From assembly GCA_021827445.1 (NCBI GenBank), contig JAKAVW010000082.1, positions 1-10,283 on the forward strand: DNA of 10,283 nucleotides, given 5' to 3'. The notes below the pieces were generated by a model. The model saw nothing but the letters and a program-made list of their open reading frames with translations. It was not told the origin of the DNA and did not search any database. The translations under genes were made by a program, and so were the position numbers. Positions 4,418-10,283 of the stretch are shown here, one piece after another (the stretch's first letter is position 1; each line of letters starts with the position of its first letter). The stretch comes from Pseudomonadota bacterium. Lineage in GTDB: Bacteria > Pseudomonadota > Gammaproteobacteria > Acidithiobacillales > Acidithiobacillaceae.

Positions 4418-4591
4418 CTAACCCATCATTTTCCCTTTGTTGGCATCGAGAAACGCGGCGGTGACTTTCGATTCGCCAGCCTCCTTGGCTGCCTTCTCGA
4501 TTTTGGCCTTGGCCATGTTGCGCACGAAAGAGGGCATCTTCTCCATGCGTTGCAGTGCGTCTTCGTCCCAAGGTAGCGTCTGTTCACTCAT
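4418..4591 (-). CDS. Small stand-alone PCP_red-domain protein
   Basis: A 57-residue protein starting MSEQTLPWDEDALQRMEKMP. It continues FVRNMAKAKIEKAAKEAGES and KVTAAFLDAN. The pattern W..DAL.R.EK.P.FVR..A...IE..A.E.G...VT....D matches the PCP_red domain (PF08369), first described at the C-terminus of the BchB/ChlB subunit of light-independent protochlorophyllide reductase but widespread as a small separate protein in non-phototrophs, where its role is unknown. The match covers nearly the whole length. GAAGGAA lies about eight bases before the ATG, supporting the start. It is downstream of mutS on the same strand, 280 bp away. The family assignment is good; no reaction should be inferred from the reductase name. 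Confidence 0.8.
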   Translation of the reverse strand: MSEQTLPWDEDALQRMEKMPSFVRNMAKAKIEKAAKEAGESKVTAAFLDANKGKMMG

Positions 4592-4683
4592 TCGTCGGTT
4601 CCTTCATTTGGTGGGGGATTGCGCTTGCGCGCGCATCGAGGCAATTATCAAGCCAGTCTGCGTACCTAGCCACAACGCGCCCA

Positions 4684-4860
4684 ATGGCTACTGCGGCGTA
4701 TCGCGAAGGCTACATGTTTAACGATTTTATGGGCCTGGTAATAGGGTGTCAAGCCGACGGCGGCGGAGCCGGACTGCTGCGGGAAATCCTCGCGTGGACA
4801 TCAGGCCACGGGGATATCCCCCAAAAGGCGCTGAGTTTTTGTGTGATGAACGGTTGGTGA
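4684..4860 (+). CDS. Doubtful small ORF (58 residues)
   Basis: An open frame beginning MATAAYREGYMFNDFMGLVI and ending ALSFCVMNGW fills the gap between the PCP_red and mutS genes on the opposite strand. It contains a glycine-rich DGGGAG segment and no motif I recognise. No Shine-Dalgarno is present, and the frame is open further upstream over the PCP_red gene. It may be a real small protein, but could equally be an accidental frame. A perfect 12-bp palindrome, GGGGATATCCCC (4810-4821), lies inside it. Confidence 0.25.
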   Translation: MATAAYREGYMFNDFMGLVIGCQADGGGAGLLREILAWTSGHGDIPQKALSFCVMNGW

Positions 4861-4871
4861 TAGAGATCTCG

Positions 4872-7433
4872 TCACCCGTCTTGCCGCGCCAGTTCTTTGA
4901 GTGCATAGACTAGGTCTAGGGCCTGTCTGGGGCTGAGCTGGTCCGGTTCCACCTGACTCAACCGGTATACCGCCGGATGGGGAGCTGCCTGGAAGAGGGA
5001 GAGTTGGGCGGGCGCCGTATGGCTGAGCGACGGCCTGGAGCTTTCTTCCAGTTGACTGAGGCGTTGGCGGGCGCGCTGCACAACCGGGTCAGGAACCCCG
5101 GCAAGCCGGGCGACCGCCAAGCCGTAACTCTGCGCGGCTGGACCACTCTCCACCCGATGTAGAAACACAACCTGATCGCCTTGTGTCAGCGCGTCGAGAT
5201 GGGCATTGCGCAAACCGGGTAGATCCAGCTCCGTCAATTCGAAATAGTGAGTGGCAAAGAGTGTGCAGGCGCCCCGTTCCGCCAGGGCTTCCGCCGTAGC
5301 CCAGGCGATGGATAGGCCGTCGTGGGTGGCCGTACCCCGACCGATTTCATCCAGAATCACCAGGCTTTGTGCCGTGGCGAGGTGGAGGATACGGGCCGTT
5401 TCGCTCATTTCCACCATGAAGGTGGAACGGCCTCCGGCGAGATCGTCGGCAGCGCCGATACGGGTAAAAATCTGGTCGATGGGGCCGATGACCGCTTCGC
5501 GGGCAGGCACCCAACTGCCAATGTGGGCCAGCAGGACGATGAGCGCCGTTTGCCGCATGTAGGTGGATTTGCCGCCCATATTCGGACCGGTAATGAGCAA
5601 CATACGCCGTTCTTCGTCAAAATCGAGGTCGTTCGGGACAAAATTGCCGCCGATTTGAGCTTCGACGACGGGATGACGGCCGTCATGGATGTGTAACACC
5701 GGTTCCGTGACGAAATGCGGGGCGCACCAGTGTAGGGTGACAGCGCGCTCGGCCAGCGTGCTGAGCGCGTCCAGTTCAGCGACTGCGGTCATGGCGTCCT
5801 GTAAGGTCGACACCTCGGGTGATATGGTTTCCAGTAGCTGCGTGAAGAGCAGACGTTCCCGGCTCAGGGCCAGACTTTCCGCCGAGAGGGCCTGGTCTTC
5901 GATCGCTTTCAACGCATCGTTGATGTAACGTTCGGCGTTCTTGGTGGTCTGGCGGCGGCGATAGTCGTCGGGAATGGGACCCTGGTAGCTGCGGCCGATT
6001 TCAATATAAAAACCATGTACCCGGTTGAACTGGATTTTGAGCTGGGCGATGCCGGTGCGCTGGCGCTCCTGCTGCTCCAGGTCACGCAGCACTTCCTGCA
6101 GATTCCGGCTGAGTTGCTGCAGGCGATCCAGCTCCGTATCGTGGCCGGCGCGGATGTAGCCTCCATCCCGCTGGGTCATGGGCGGGGTGTCCACCAGGGC
6201 CTCCTCCAGCAGGGTGCGGAGAGTGACGAAAAGCGCTATGCGCTCCTGAAAGACGTCCAGGGCGGGATGCCCCGTTTCCTGGAGGACGAGTCGTAGTCCG
6301 GGGAGTGCCTGGAGGGTGCTGCGGAGCTGGGCGAGATCGCGGGGGCTGGCGTTGTTCAGGGCGATACGGGTGAGAATGCGTTCGGCGTCCGCGATACCGT
6401 GCAAGGCCTTCTGAATGGCAACCGGTCCGCTGCCTTGGGTGAGCGCGGCGACGGTTTCCTGGCGGGCCGCCACCACGGGGCCTTGCCGCAGCGGCCGCAA
6501 GAGCCAGCGGCGGAGCAGGCGCGCACCCATGGTGGTCTGGGTTTTTTGCAGCAAGGTGAGCAACGTGGGGCCATTCCCCTGCAAGCTTTCCACCACCTCC
6601 AGCGCCCGCAAAGCGGTCGCATCGAGATGGAGCTCCTCCTCGGCGCGCTCCGGATGAATCCGCTGGATTTGACTCAGACTGCTGCGCAGCCGGGTCTCGG
6701 CATAGTTCAGGAGTGCAGCGGCAGCGCGCAAGGCGAGGGGCCAGTCATTACACCCGAAACCAACCAGCCGTTCTCCAAAATAGCGTTCAAGTACCGCATC
6801 GCTGCGTCGCGTCTGAAAGCCGGTTTTCTCCAGAAATTGCAATTTTTGCGGGTCGACTCCGGCGGGAACCGGCGTATCTTCCGGGGCGATGATTTCGGCG
6901 GCGGGGCGGCGCGCGAGAATATCCGCGACGGCGGTGTTGACCACTTCACGCACCATGAGGTGGCCGCCGGCGGCATTCAGCCAGGCCATGCCGCAACGTG
7001 CGCCTTCCGGACACAGGGCCAGCAGCAGGGGCTCCTGTCCGGCATCCAGCAGGGCACCATCAACGATGGTGCCGGGGGTGATGATCCGCACGATGGCGCG
7101 TTCCACCGGGCCCTTGGCGGTAGCGGGGTCGCCGATCTGCTCACCGATGGCCACCCGTTCGCCCAGACGCACCAGCTTGGCGAGATAGCCATCTACGCTC
7201 TGGACGGGTACCCCGGCCATGGGAATGGCCCTTCCCGCGCTCTGCCCGCGGCTGGTGAGGGTGATGCCGAGGAGCTGCGCGGCCTTTTCAGCGTCGTCAA
7301 AAAACAGTTCGTAGAAATCCCCCATGCGGTAGAACAGCAGGGCGTCCGGGCACTGTTCCTTGAGCTCGAAGTACTGGCGCATCATGGGAGTGTGTAATTT
7401 AAGCTCTGTTGAATCAATTGGTTGCGATGTCAT
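4872..7433 (-). CDS. mutS: DNA mismatch repair protein MutS
   Basis: MutS recognises base mismatches and small loops and, as an ATP-driven clamp, recruits MutL to start methyl-directed or nick-directed repair. From the ATG at 7433 it is 853 residues, the length of E. coli MutS. Visible in order: HTPMMRQYFELK near the N-terminus; the mismatch-binding Phe-x-Glu (F40-Y-E42 in RMGDFYELF); the connector, lever and clamp regions; the Walker A GPNMGGKST (616-624); STFMVEMSETA (670-680); the Walker B/signature DEIGRGT (695-701); FATHYFEL (726-733); a C-terminal beta-clamp motif QLSLF (810-814); and a terminal tetramerisation-like helix (DLVYALKEL). All key residues are intact. A longer start at 7499 would add 22 residues not seen in the family and would overlap the upstream ORF. 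No strong Shine-Dalgarno precedes 7433. Its GC content appears higher than the flanking genes. The usual recA/cinA neighbourhood is not present. Confidence 0.97.
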   Translation of the reverse strand: MTSQPIDSTELKLHTPMMRQYFELKEQCPDALLFYRMGDFYELFFDDAEKAAQLLGITLTSRGQSAGRAIPMAGVPVQSVDGYLAKLVRLGERVAIGEQIGDPATAKGPVERAIVRIITPGTIVDGALLDAGQEPLLLALCPEGARCGMAWLNAAGGHLMVREVVNTAVADILARRPAAEIIAPEDTPVPAGVDPQKLQFLEKTGFQTRRSDAVLERYFGERLVGFGCNDWPLALRAAAALLNYAETRLRSSLSQIQRIHPERAEEELHLDATALRALEVVESLQGNGPTLLTLLQKTQTTMGARLLRRWLLRPLRQGPVVAARQETVAALTQGSGPVAIQKALHGIADAERILTRIALNNASPRDLAQLRSTLQALPGLRLVLQETGHPALDVFQERIALFVTLRTLLEEALVDTPPMTQRDGGYIRAGHDTELDRLQQLSRNLQEVLRDLEQQERQRTGIAQLKIQFNRVHGFYIEIGRSYQGPIPDDYRRRQTTKNAERYINDALKAIEDQALSAESLALSRERLLFTQLLETISPEVSTLQDAMTAVAELDALSTLAERAVTLHWCAPHFVTEPVLHIHDGRHPVVEAQIGGNFVPNDLDFDEERRMLLITGPNMGGKSTYMRQTALIVLLAHIGSWVPAREAVIGPIDQIFTRIGAADDLAGGRSTFMVEMSETARILHLATAQSLVILDEIGRGTATHDGLSIAWATAEALAERGACTLFATHYFELTELDLPGLRNAHLDALTQGDQVVFLHRVESGPAAQSYGLAVARLAGVPDPVVQRARQRLSQLEESSRPSLSHTAPAQLSLFQAAPHPAVYRLSQVEPDQLSPRQALDLVYALKELARQDG

Positions 7434-7471
7434 GTCTAAAATTTGTCTAATTTCATGTGAGCCATGTCTAA
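7433..7471 (-). promoter_or_regulatory. Three phased TTAGACA repeats in the mutS leader
   Basis: Read on the minus strand, TTAGACA occurs at 7471-7465, 7450-7444 and 7439-7433, with 21- and 11-bp offsets that place the copies on roughly the same helix face. The outer two are part of an 11-bp direct repeat (TTTTAGACATG at 7473-7463 and 7441-7431). The last copy runs into the mutS start codon and the first overlaps the stop codon of the recombinase-tail ORF. They could be an operator or the relic of a local duplication; I know of no regulator with this site. Confidence 0.4.
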
Positions 7472-7668
7472 AACTCGGCCATTTTTGCCGGAACGGCAAC
7501 TACAGTATCATGTTGGCGAATATAACGCGCCGTCATGCGTGCGTCCGCGTGCCCGGCTAATGCCACAGGGTCCAACCCCTCGGTCGGACTTTTCTCATCC
7601 AGCGTGTTGCCGTGGACATGAAAGGCGACCAGACCCGCGATGAGGTCGCCTATGGTCTCACCAGCCAT
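7468..7668 (-). pseudogene. Tyrosine recombinase C-terminal tail in a short chimeric ORF
   Basis: A 66-codon frame just upstream of mutS. Its second half, DPVALAGHADARMTARYIRQ, is the last conserved block of a phage-type tyrosine integrase: the GH dipeptide of box II and, ten residues after the His, the Tyr of the catalytic nucleophile motif MT..Y. The Arg-containing boxes and the whole N-terminal and core-binding parts are missing. The first 26 residues (MAGETIGDLIAGLVAFHVHG...) do not look like integrase, so the ORF seems to be a junction between the start of another gene and an integrase end. GAGGAGGT lies four to five bases before the ATG, one of the best ribosome binding sites in the window, so a short peptide may be made and the mutS transcript may begin upstream of it. 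It ends 34 bp before the mutS start. Not a functional recombinase. Confidence 0.62.
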
Positions 7669-8076
7669 GGGACCTCCTCGTGCGCTACATCGTCGCCCAA
7701 ATTACCCAATCACCGTGGTTACCAGGTGGGGCGATTCCTGCTCTGGCCGGACCGTAACTGCTTTTTTTGGCTATATGCATAATCCGGTTGAAAATCCATG
7801 GACTCGCTGACCAAAAAGCTGAACTATCTGGACTTGCGTTGGGTTGGAAGTCAGAACTCGGTGAGGGGGCCTACAGAAGCAGGCTGGTAGGAATGAGAAT
7901 GCTTCCGAAACCTGCGTATCCCTTCTACCATCTGCTGAATGACCGGTATAGACTGGAAGCGGACGTTCTTTAGCCAGCACCGTGAAAATTGGCACGTGCC
8001 CACCGTTAACGCTGTTTTTACCCACGATACCGCTGCGAACTATCGGGCTTCTGTATCTCTATGGGAACCTTGGCCA
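7669..8076. other. Gene-poor stretch between the recombinase remnant and the sulP promoter
   Basis: About 400 bp with no gene I can support. Two overlapping open frames on opposite strands (68 residues rightward at 7767-7973; 84 residues leftward at 7771-8025) have no motif, no good ribosome binding site and unconvincing composition. A run of seven T at 7763-7769 follows no stem. Given the recombinase tail next to it, this may be decayed mobile DNA. Confidence 0.5.
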
Positions 8077-8104
8077 TTGACGGATGATCTTTTTCTGATA
8101 TTAT
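8077..8104 (+). promoter_or_regulatory. Sigma70-type promoter for the sulP operon
   Basis: TTGACG (8077-8082) and TATTAT (8099-8104) are separated by 16 bp, each one mismatch from consensus, and a TG one base before the -10 gives an extended -10. Transcription would start near 8111, leaving a leader of about 165 nt before the SulP ATG, long enough for post-transcriptional control, though I see no known riboswitch in it. Confidence 0.62.
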
Positions 8105-8119
8105 ACTTTATCAATATCA
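8096..8119. promoter_or_regulatory. Inverted repeat overlapping the sulP -10 (possible operator)
   Basis: TGATATT (8096-8102) and AATATCA (8113-8119) form a perfect 7-bp inverted repeat with a 10-bp spacer, covering the -10 and the expected start point. A dimeric repressor bound there would block initiation. The AT-rich composition makes chance symmetry possible, and no regulator gene is adjacent except the DksA-like gene downstream. Confidence 0.4.
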
Positions 8120-8276
8120 TCCTAGTTGCGTAGACGACCAGTGTAAGATTTTCCTCCCTCCTCTTTTTTATAAAATTTCGGATCGTCTTTCCGAACCCTT
8201 AACATCGCTGCTTCTAGTTGATGCCACTATTCTGCGGCCGCACACAGAATCCGCTCTCTGCCTGGAGAACGCCTTT

Positions 8277-9797
8277 ATGCGTGAGTCATACACTTTTTCC
8301 GAAGTAAAGACTAATGTGCTCAGTGGACTACTGATTGCCCTGGCACTGGTACCAGAGGCCATTGCCTTCTCCTTTGTTGCCCATGTTCCCCTGATCTCGG
8401 GATTGTATGGCGCTTTTTTTATGGTCTTGATCACTTCCGTGTTGGGTGGTCGGCCAGGAATGGTCTCTGCTTTCAGCGGCGCCACCGCCGTAGTGATGAC
8501 GGCGCTTATGCTGCGATATGGCATCGATTACGTTTTTGCCGCCGTGGTATTGATGGGTATCATTCAGATTATTTTTTCTCTAGCCAAACTTAGCAAATAT
8601 GTGCGCATCATTCCGCGCCAGGTAAATCTCGGTTTTATCAATGGCCTAGCGGTGGTGATCTTTCTGGCGCAGATCGACCATTTCAAGGTGCTAACGCCTT
8701 CGGGCGTGGAGCAATGGATGCACGGCATGCAATTAGTCATCATGCTCGGTCTCGTAGCGCTGACTATGTCAGTAATCTATCTCTTGCCCCTGCTGACCAA
8801 AGCCATTCCAGCCACCCTAGCTGGCGCTTTGGTCACCACCTTCGTCGTGATCCTCTTTCATATTCCCACTACCACGGTGGGCGATATTGCGCATTTGGCT
8901 GGTAATTTGCCAAGTTTTCACATCCCCGATGTACCCTTTTCCTGGCATACACTAATCATCGTCGCCCCCTATTCTTTCATTCTCGCTGCCAATGCGCTGA
9001 TCGAAACCCTGCTAACCCTCAACCTGATCGACGAAATGACCGACACCCGGGGTAAGCCCAACAAGGAGTCTATGGCGCAAGGCATTGGCAACTTGGTAAG
9101 CGGTTTTTTCGGTGCAACCGGCGGCTGTGCCTTACTCGGTGAGAGTATCATCAATGTGACTAACAACGCATTGAAAAGGTTATCTGGCGTTACCACCGCT
9201 ATTGCTCTAATGGCCATCATCCTCTTTGCTTCCCATTGGATCGAGCAAGTTCCCATTGCCGCCCTGGTTGGTGTGATGTTTGTGGTGGTTGAAAAAACCT
9301 TTGAGTGGAGTAGCCTGCGCTTTTTTGGCAAATTGCCCGCCGCTGATGTCGTCATCGGAATTCTCGTGGCGGCAATGACTATTTTTGTCAATATCACACT
9401 AGCAGTGGTCACTGGCGTGATTTTATCGGCGCTGCTGTTTGCTTGGGAGCATGCCAAGCACATGACGATCAAGGCTCATGATGATGATCAAGGTCGCCGA
9501 ATCTATGAGGTAGAGGGAACTTTGTTCTTTGCCTCGGCGCATCAGTTTTCGGAGCTCTTTAGCCCAAAGAATGATCCCGAGAACGTGATTATCGATTTTA
9601 AAAAGGCAAGAATCATCGATCACTCGGCCATCGAGGCAATAAACTCCTTGGTGGAGCGGTATGAACGTCGCGGGAAACGCCTGCAGTTACGCCACCTCTG
9701 CAAGGACTGCCTGGAACTTTTGAACAACGCAAAAGATATTTGCGCCTTTGATATCGATGACCCGAACTATCACATCGCAGATAATAAATTGAGCTGA
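8277..9797 (+). CDS. SulP-family (SLC26) inorganic anion transporter with STAS domain
   Basis: An inner-membrane carrier of the SulP family, whose bacterial members move sulfate, bicarbonate or small dicarboxylates, usually with Na+ or H+. The 506 residues start with the family pattern (residues 13-60): NVLSGLLIALALVPEAIAFS, then LISGLYGAFF and SVLGGRPGM. They continue through about ten to twelve hydrophobic spans to about residue 390, including FGATGGCALLGESIINVTNN (278-297) in the position of the usual 'GG.AM.GQS.IN...GG' loop. Residues about 405-495 are a cytoplasmic STAS domain with VIIDFKKARIIDHSAIEAIN. The Gln of GQS is Glu, and the usual Gly-Gly is Asn-Asn, so substrate or coupling may differ from characterised members. 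GGAGAAC lies upstream of the ATG. The DksA-like gene follows 17 bp after the stop and should be co-transcribed. The substrate cannot be told from sequence. Confidence 0.92.
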   Translation: MRESYTFSEVKTNVLSGLLIALALVPEAIAFSFVAHVPLISGLYGAFFMVLITSVLGGRPGMVSAFSGATAVVMTALMLRYGIDYVFAAVVLMGIIQIIFSLAKLSKYVRIIPRQVNLGFINGLAVVIFLAQIDHFKVLTPSGVEQWMHGMQLVIMLGLVALTMSVIYLLPLLTKAIPATLAGALVTTFVVILFHIPTTTVGDIAHLAGNLPSFHIPDVPFSWHTLIIVAPYSFILAANALIETLLTLNLIDEMTDTRGKPNKESMAQGIGNLVSGFFGATGGCALLGESIINVTNNALKRLSGVTTAIALMAIILFASHWIEQVPIAALVGVMFVVVEKTFEWSSLRFFGKLPAADVVIGILVAAMTIFVNITLAVVTGVILSALLFAWEHAKHMTIKAHDDDQGRRIYEVEGTLFFASAHQFSELFSPKNDPENVIIDFKKARIIDHSAIEAINSLVERYERRGKRLQLRHLCKDCLELLNNAKDICAFDIDDPNYHIADNKLS

Positions 9798-9814
9798 TTT
9801 TGCAAGGGATACAT

Positions 9815-10162
9815 ATGGATCCATGGATAAAAGAGGCAGTCGTCATTCTCAGCCAAGAACGTGATGCTCTGCTGGACGAGTTGGAGGCTATCGGCGATAA
9901 CGTCAAGCCCGTGTTACTCGATCAAAGCACTCAAGGACGCCTTTCTCGTGCTGACTCAATGCAGCGGCAGGCAATGGCTATTGCATTAGTCGAGCGTAAA
10001 AAGCTCGCTCTAAAGAAAATCGACGCAGCTCTTGCTCGCTGTCACTCCGGCACCTACGGTATCTGTTGTGACTGTGGTGAGTTGATTTCTCGTGATCGCC
10101 TTGCCGCAGATCCATCAACCCCTTTTTGTTCACAGTGTATGGCTGAACGAAAAATACGATGA
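9815..10162 (+). CDS. DksA/TraR-family zinc-finger protein
   Basis: A 115-residue member of the DksA/TraR family. The N-terminal ~75 residues form two helices of a coiled coil with TQGRLSRADSMQRQAMAIA, where the usual family motif is GRLSR.DA.Q.QAMA, then a helix running into ALARCHSGTYGICCDCGEL. The C4 finger uses Cys84, Cys87, Cys105 and Cys108, with an extra Cys at 85. Such short DksA-like proteins bind RNA polymerase through the secondary channel; members of this subgroup are poorly studied and do not necessarily work with ppGpp. The ATG at 9815 has AAGGGA five bases upstream; a TTG at 9800 is also in frame but not needed. The 17-bp gap to the SulP gene indicates one operon, so its product may tune transcription under the same conditions that induce transport. 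It is unlike the shorter TraR-like protein at the left edge. Confidence 0.9.
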   Translation: MDPWIKEAVVILSQERDALLDELEAIGDNVKPVLLDQSTQGRLSRADSMQRQAMAIALVERKKLALKKIDAALARCHSGTYGICCDCGELISRDRLAADPSTPFCSQCMAERKIR

Positions 10163-10213
10163 GTTATGTCAGGCTTGGTTATTGCAACAAGGCGAACGAC
10201 CGCTTTCGCTAAG

Positions 10214-10280
10214 GGTTGTCTGATCCTGCCCACGCGGCGACTGGTGCTGCGGGACTTATCGGGCAGGCGTCGGACAAGCC
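10214..10280. repeat. Long imperfect inverted repeat after the DksA-like gene
   Basis: GGTTGTCTGATCCTGCCC (10214-10231) pairs with GGGCAGGCGTCGGACAAGCC (10261-10280) with two or three small bulges, around a 29-base loop that itself contains GC-rich complementary pieces. It starts about 50 bp after the DksA-like stop. No T-tract is visible before the window ends at 10283. It could be an mRNA-end stem, a REP-like element or one end of a transposon. Confidence 0.5.
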
Positions 10281-10283
10281 ACG

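Noticed and set aside
4810..4821. GGGGATATCCCC palindrome as a terminator of mutS
   Set aside because: A perfect palindrome with no loop cannot form a stable RNA hairpin without opening its centre, and no T-tract follows on the minus strand.
6399..7397. 332-codon rightward open frame opposite mutS
   Set aside because: Antisense to a clearly intact MutS; long opposite frames are expected in GC-rich genes, and its Gly/Gln/His-rich composition is not protein-like.
7434..7499. 22-residue N-terminal extension of MutS
   Set aside because: It is translated from the end of the upstream recombinase-tail ORF and the repeat region, and the family starts close to the HTPMM motif.
7767..8025. Overlapping 68- and 84-codon frames on opposite strands
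   Set aside because: Neither has a convincing start, composition or motif.
1..10283. CRISPR array
   Set aside because: No regularly spaced direct repeats with spacers were seen; the only tandem repeat is the two-copy 11-mer at 3820-3841.

Overview
The window looks like a junction between an integrated mobile element (left, about 1-3911) and chromosome (right, 3960 onward) of a Gram-negative proteobacterium. The 853-residue MutS aligns with the E. coli type almost end to end, and the tRNA-Val(CAC) fragment is of proteobacterial type. My best guess is an Acidithiobacillus-like acidophile, from the mix of MutS, a small PCP_red protein, SulP and DksA-like genes; this is recall, not proof.

Left arm (1-3911). 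A minus-strand cluster of small genes runs from about 3011 to the left edge: a HIRAN-domain protein, a 57-residue orphan, a ~200-residue unknown gene split by a 111-bp MITE-like insertion, an IHF-alpha-like protein, an HU-like protein, a coiled-coil protein, a TraR/DksA-type zinc-finger protein and the start of a YbjQ/UPF0145 protein. Such a set of small nucleoid and transcription proteins is typical accessory cargo of integrative elements. Facing right from the same divergent intergenic region is an overlapping pair of unknown genes (56 and 174 residues). The arm ends with two tandem 11-bp repeats and a 48-bp 3' fragment of tRNA-Val(CAC), which reads as the displaced attachment-site copy of an element that uses this tRNA. 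The tRNA's probable native terminator follows directly.

Right side (3960-10283). After the terminator comes a degraded IS3-family transposase piece, then a small PCP_red-domain gene (minus), then mutS (minus, complete). Upstream of mutS is a 66-codon ORF with a strong ribosome binding site that ends in the C-terminal tail of a tyrosine recombinase. mutS is therefore bracketed by mobile-element scars. A gene-poor stretch (7669-8276) carries a good sigma70-type promoter with an overlapping inverted repeat, and leads into a SulP-family anion transporter with a STAS domain, followed 17 bp later by a DksA/TraR-like zinc-finger gene. The last 120 bp hold a long imperfect inverted repeat and no recognisable gene.

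The strongest new observation is the MITE-like insertion. It has 24-bp terminal inverted repeats (21 matches) and an exact 8-bp target duplication, and removing it in silico rejoins two reading frames into one ~200-codon gene.
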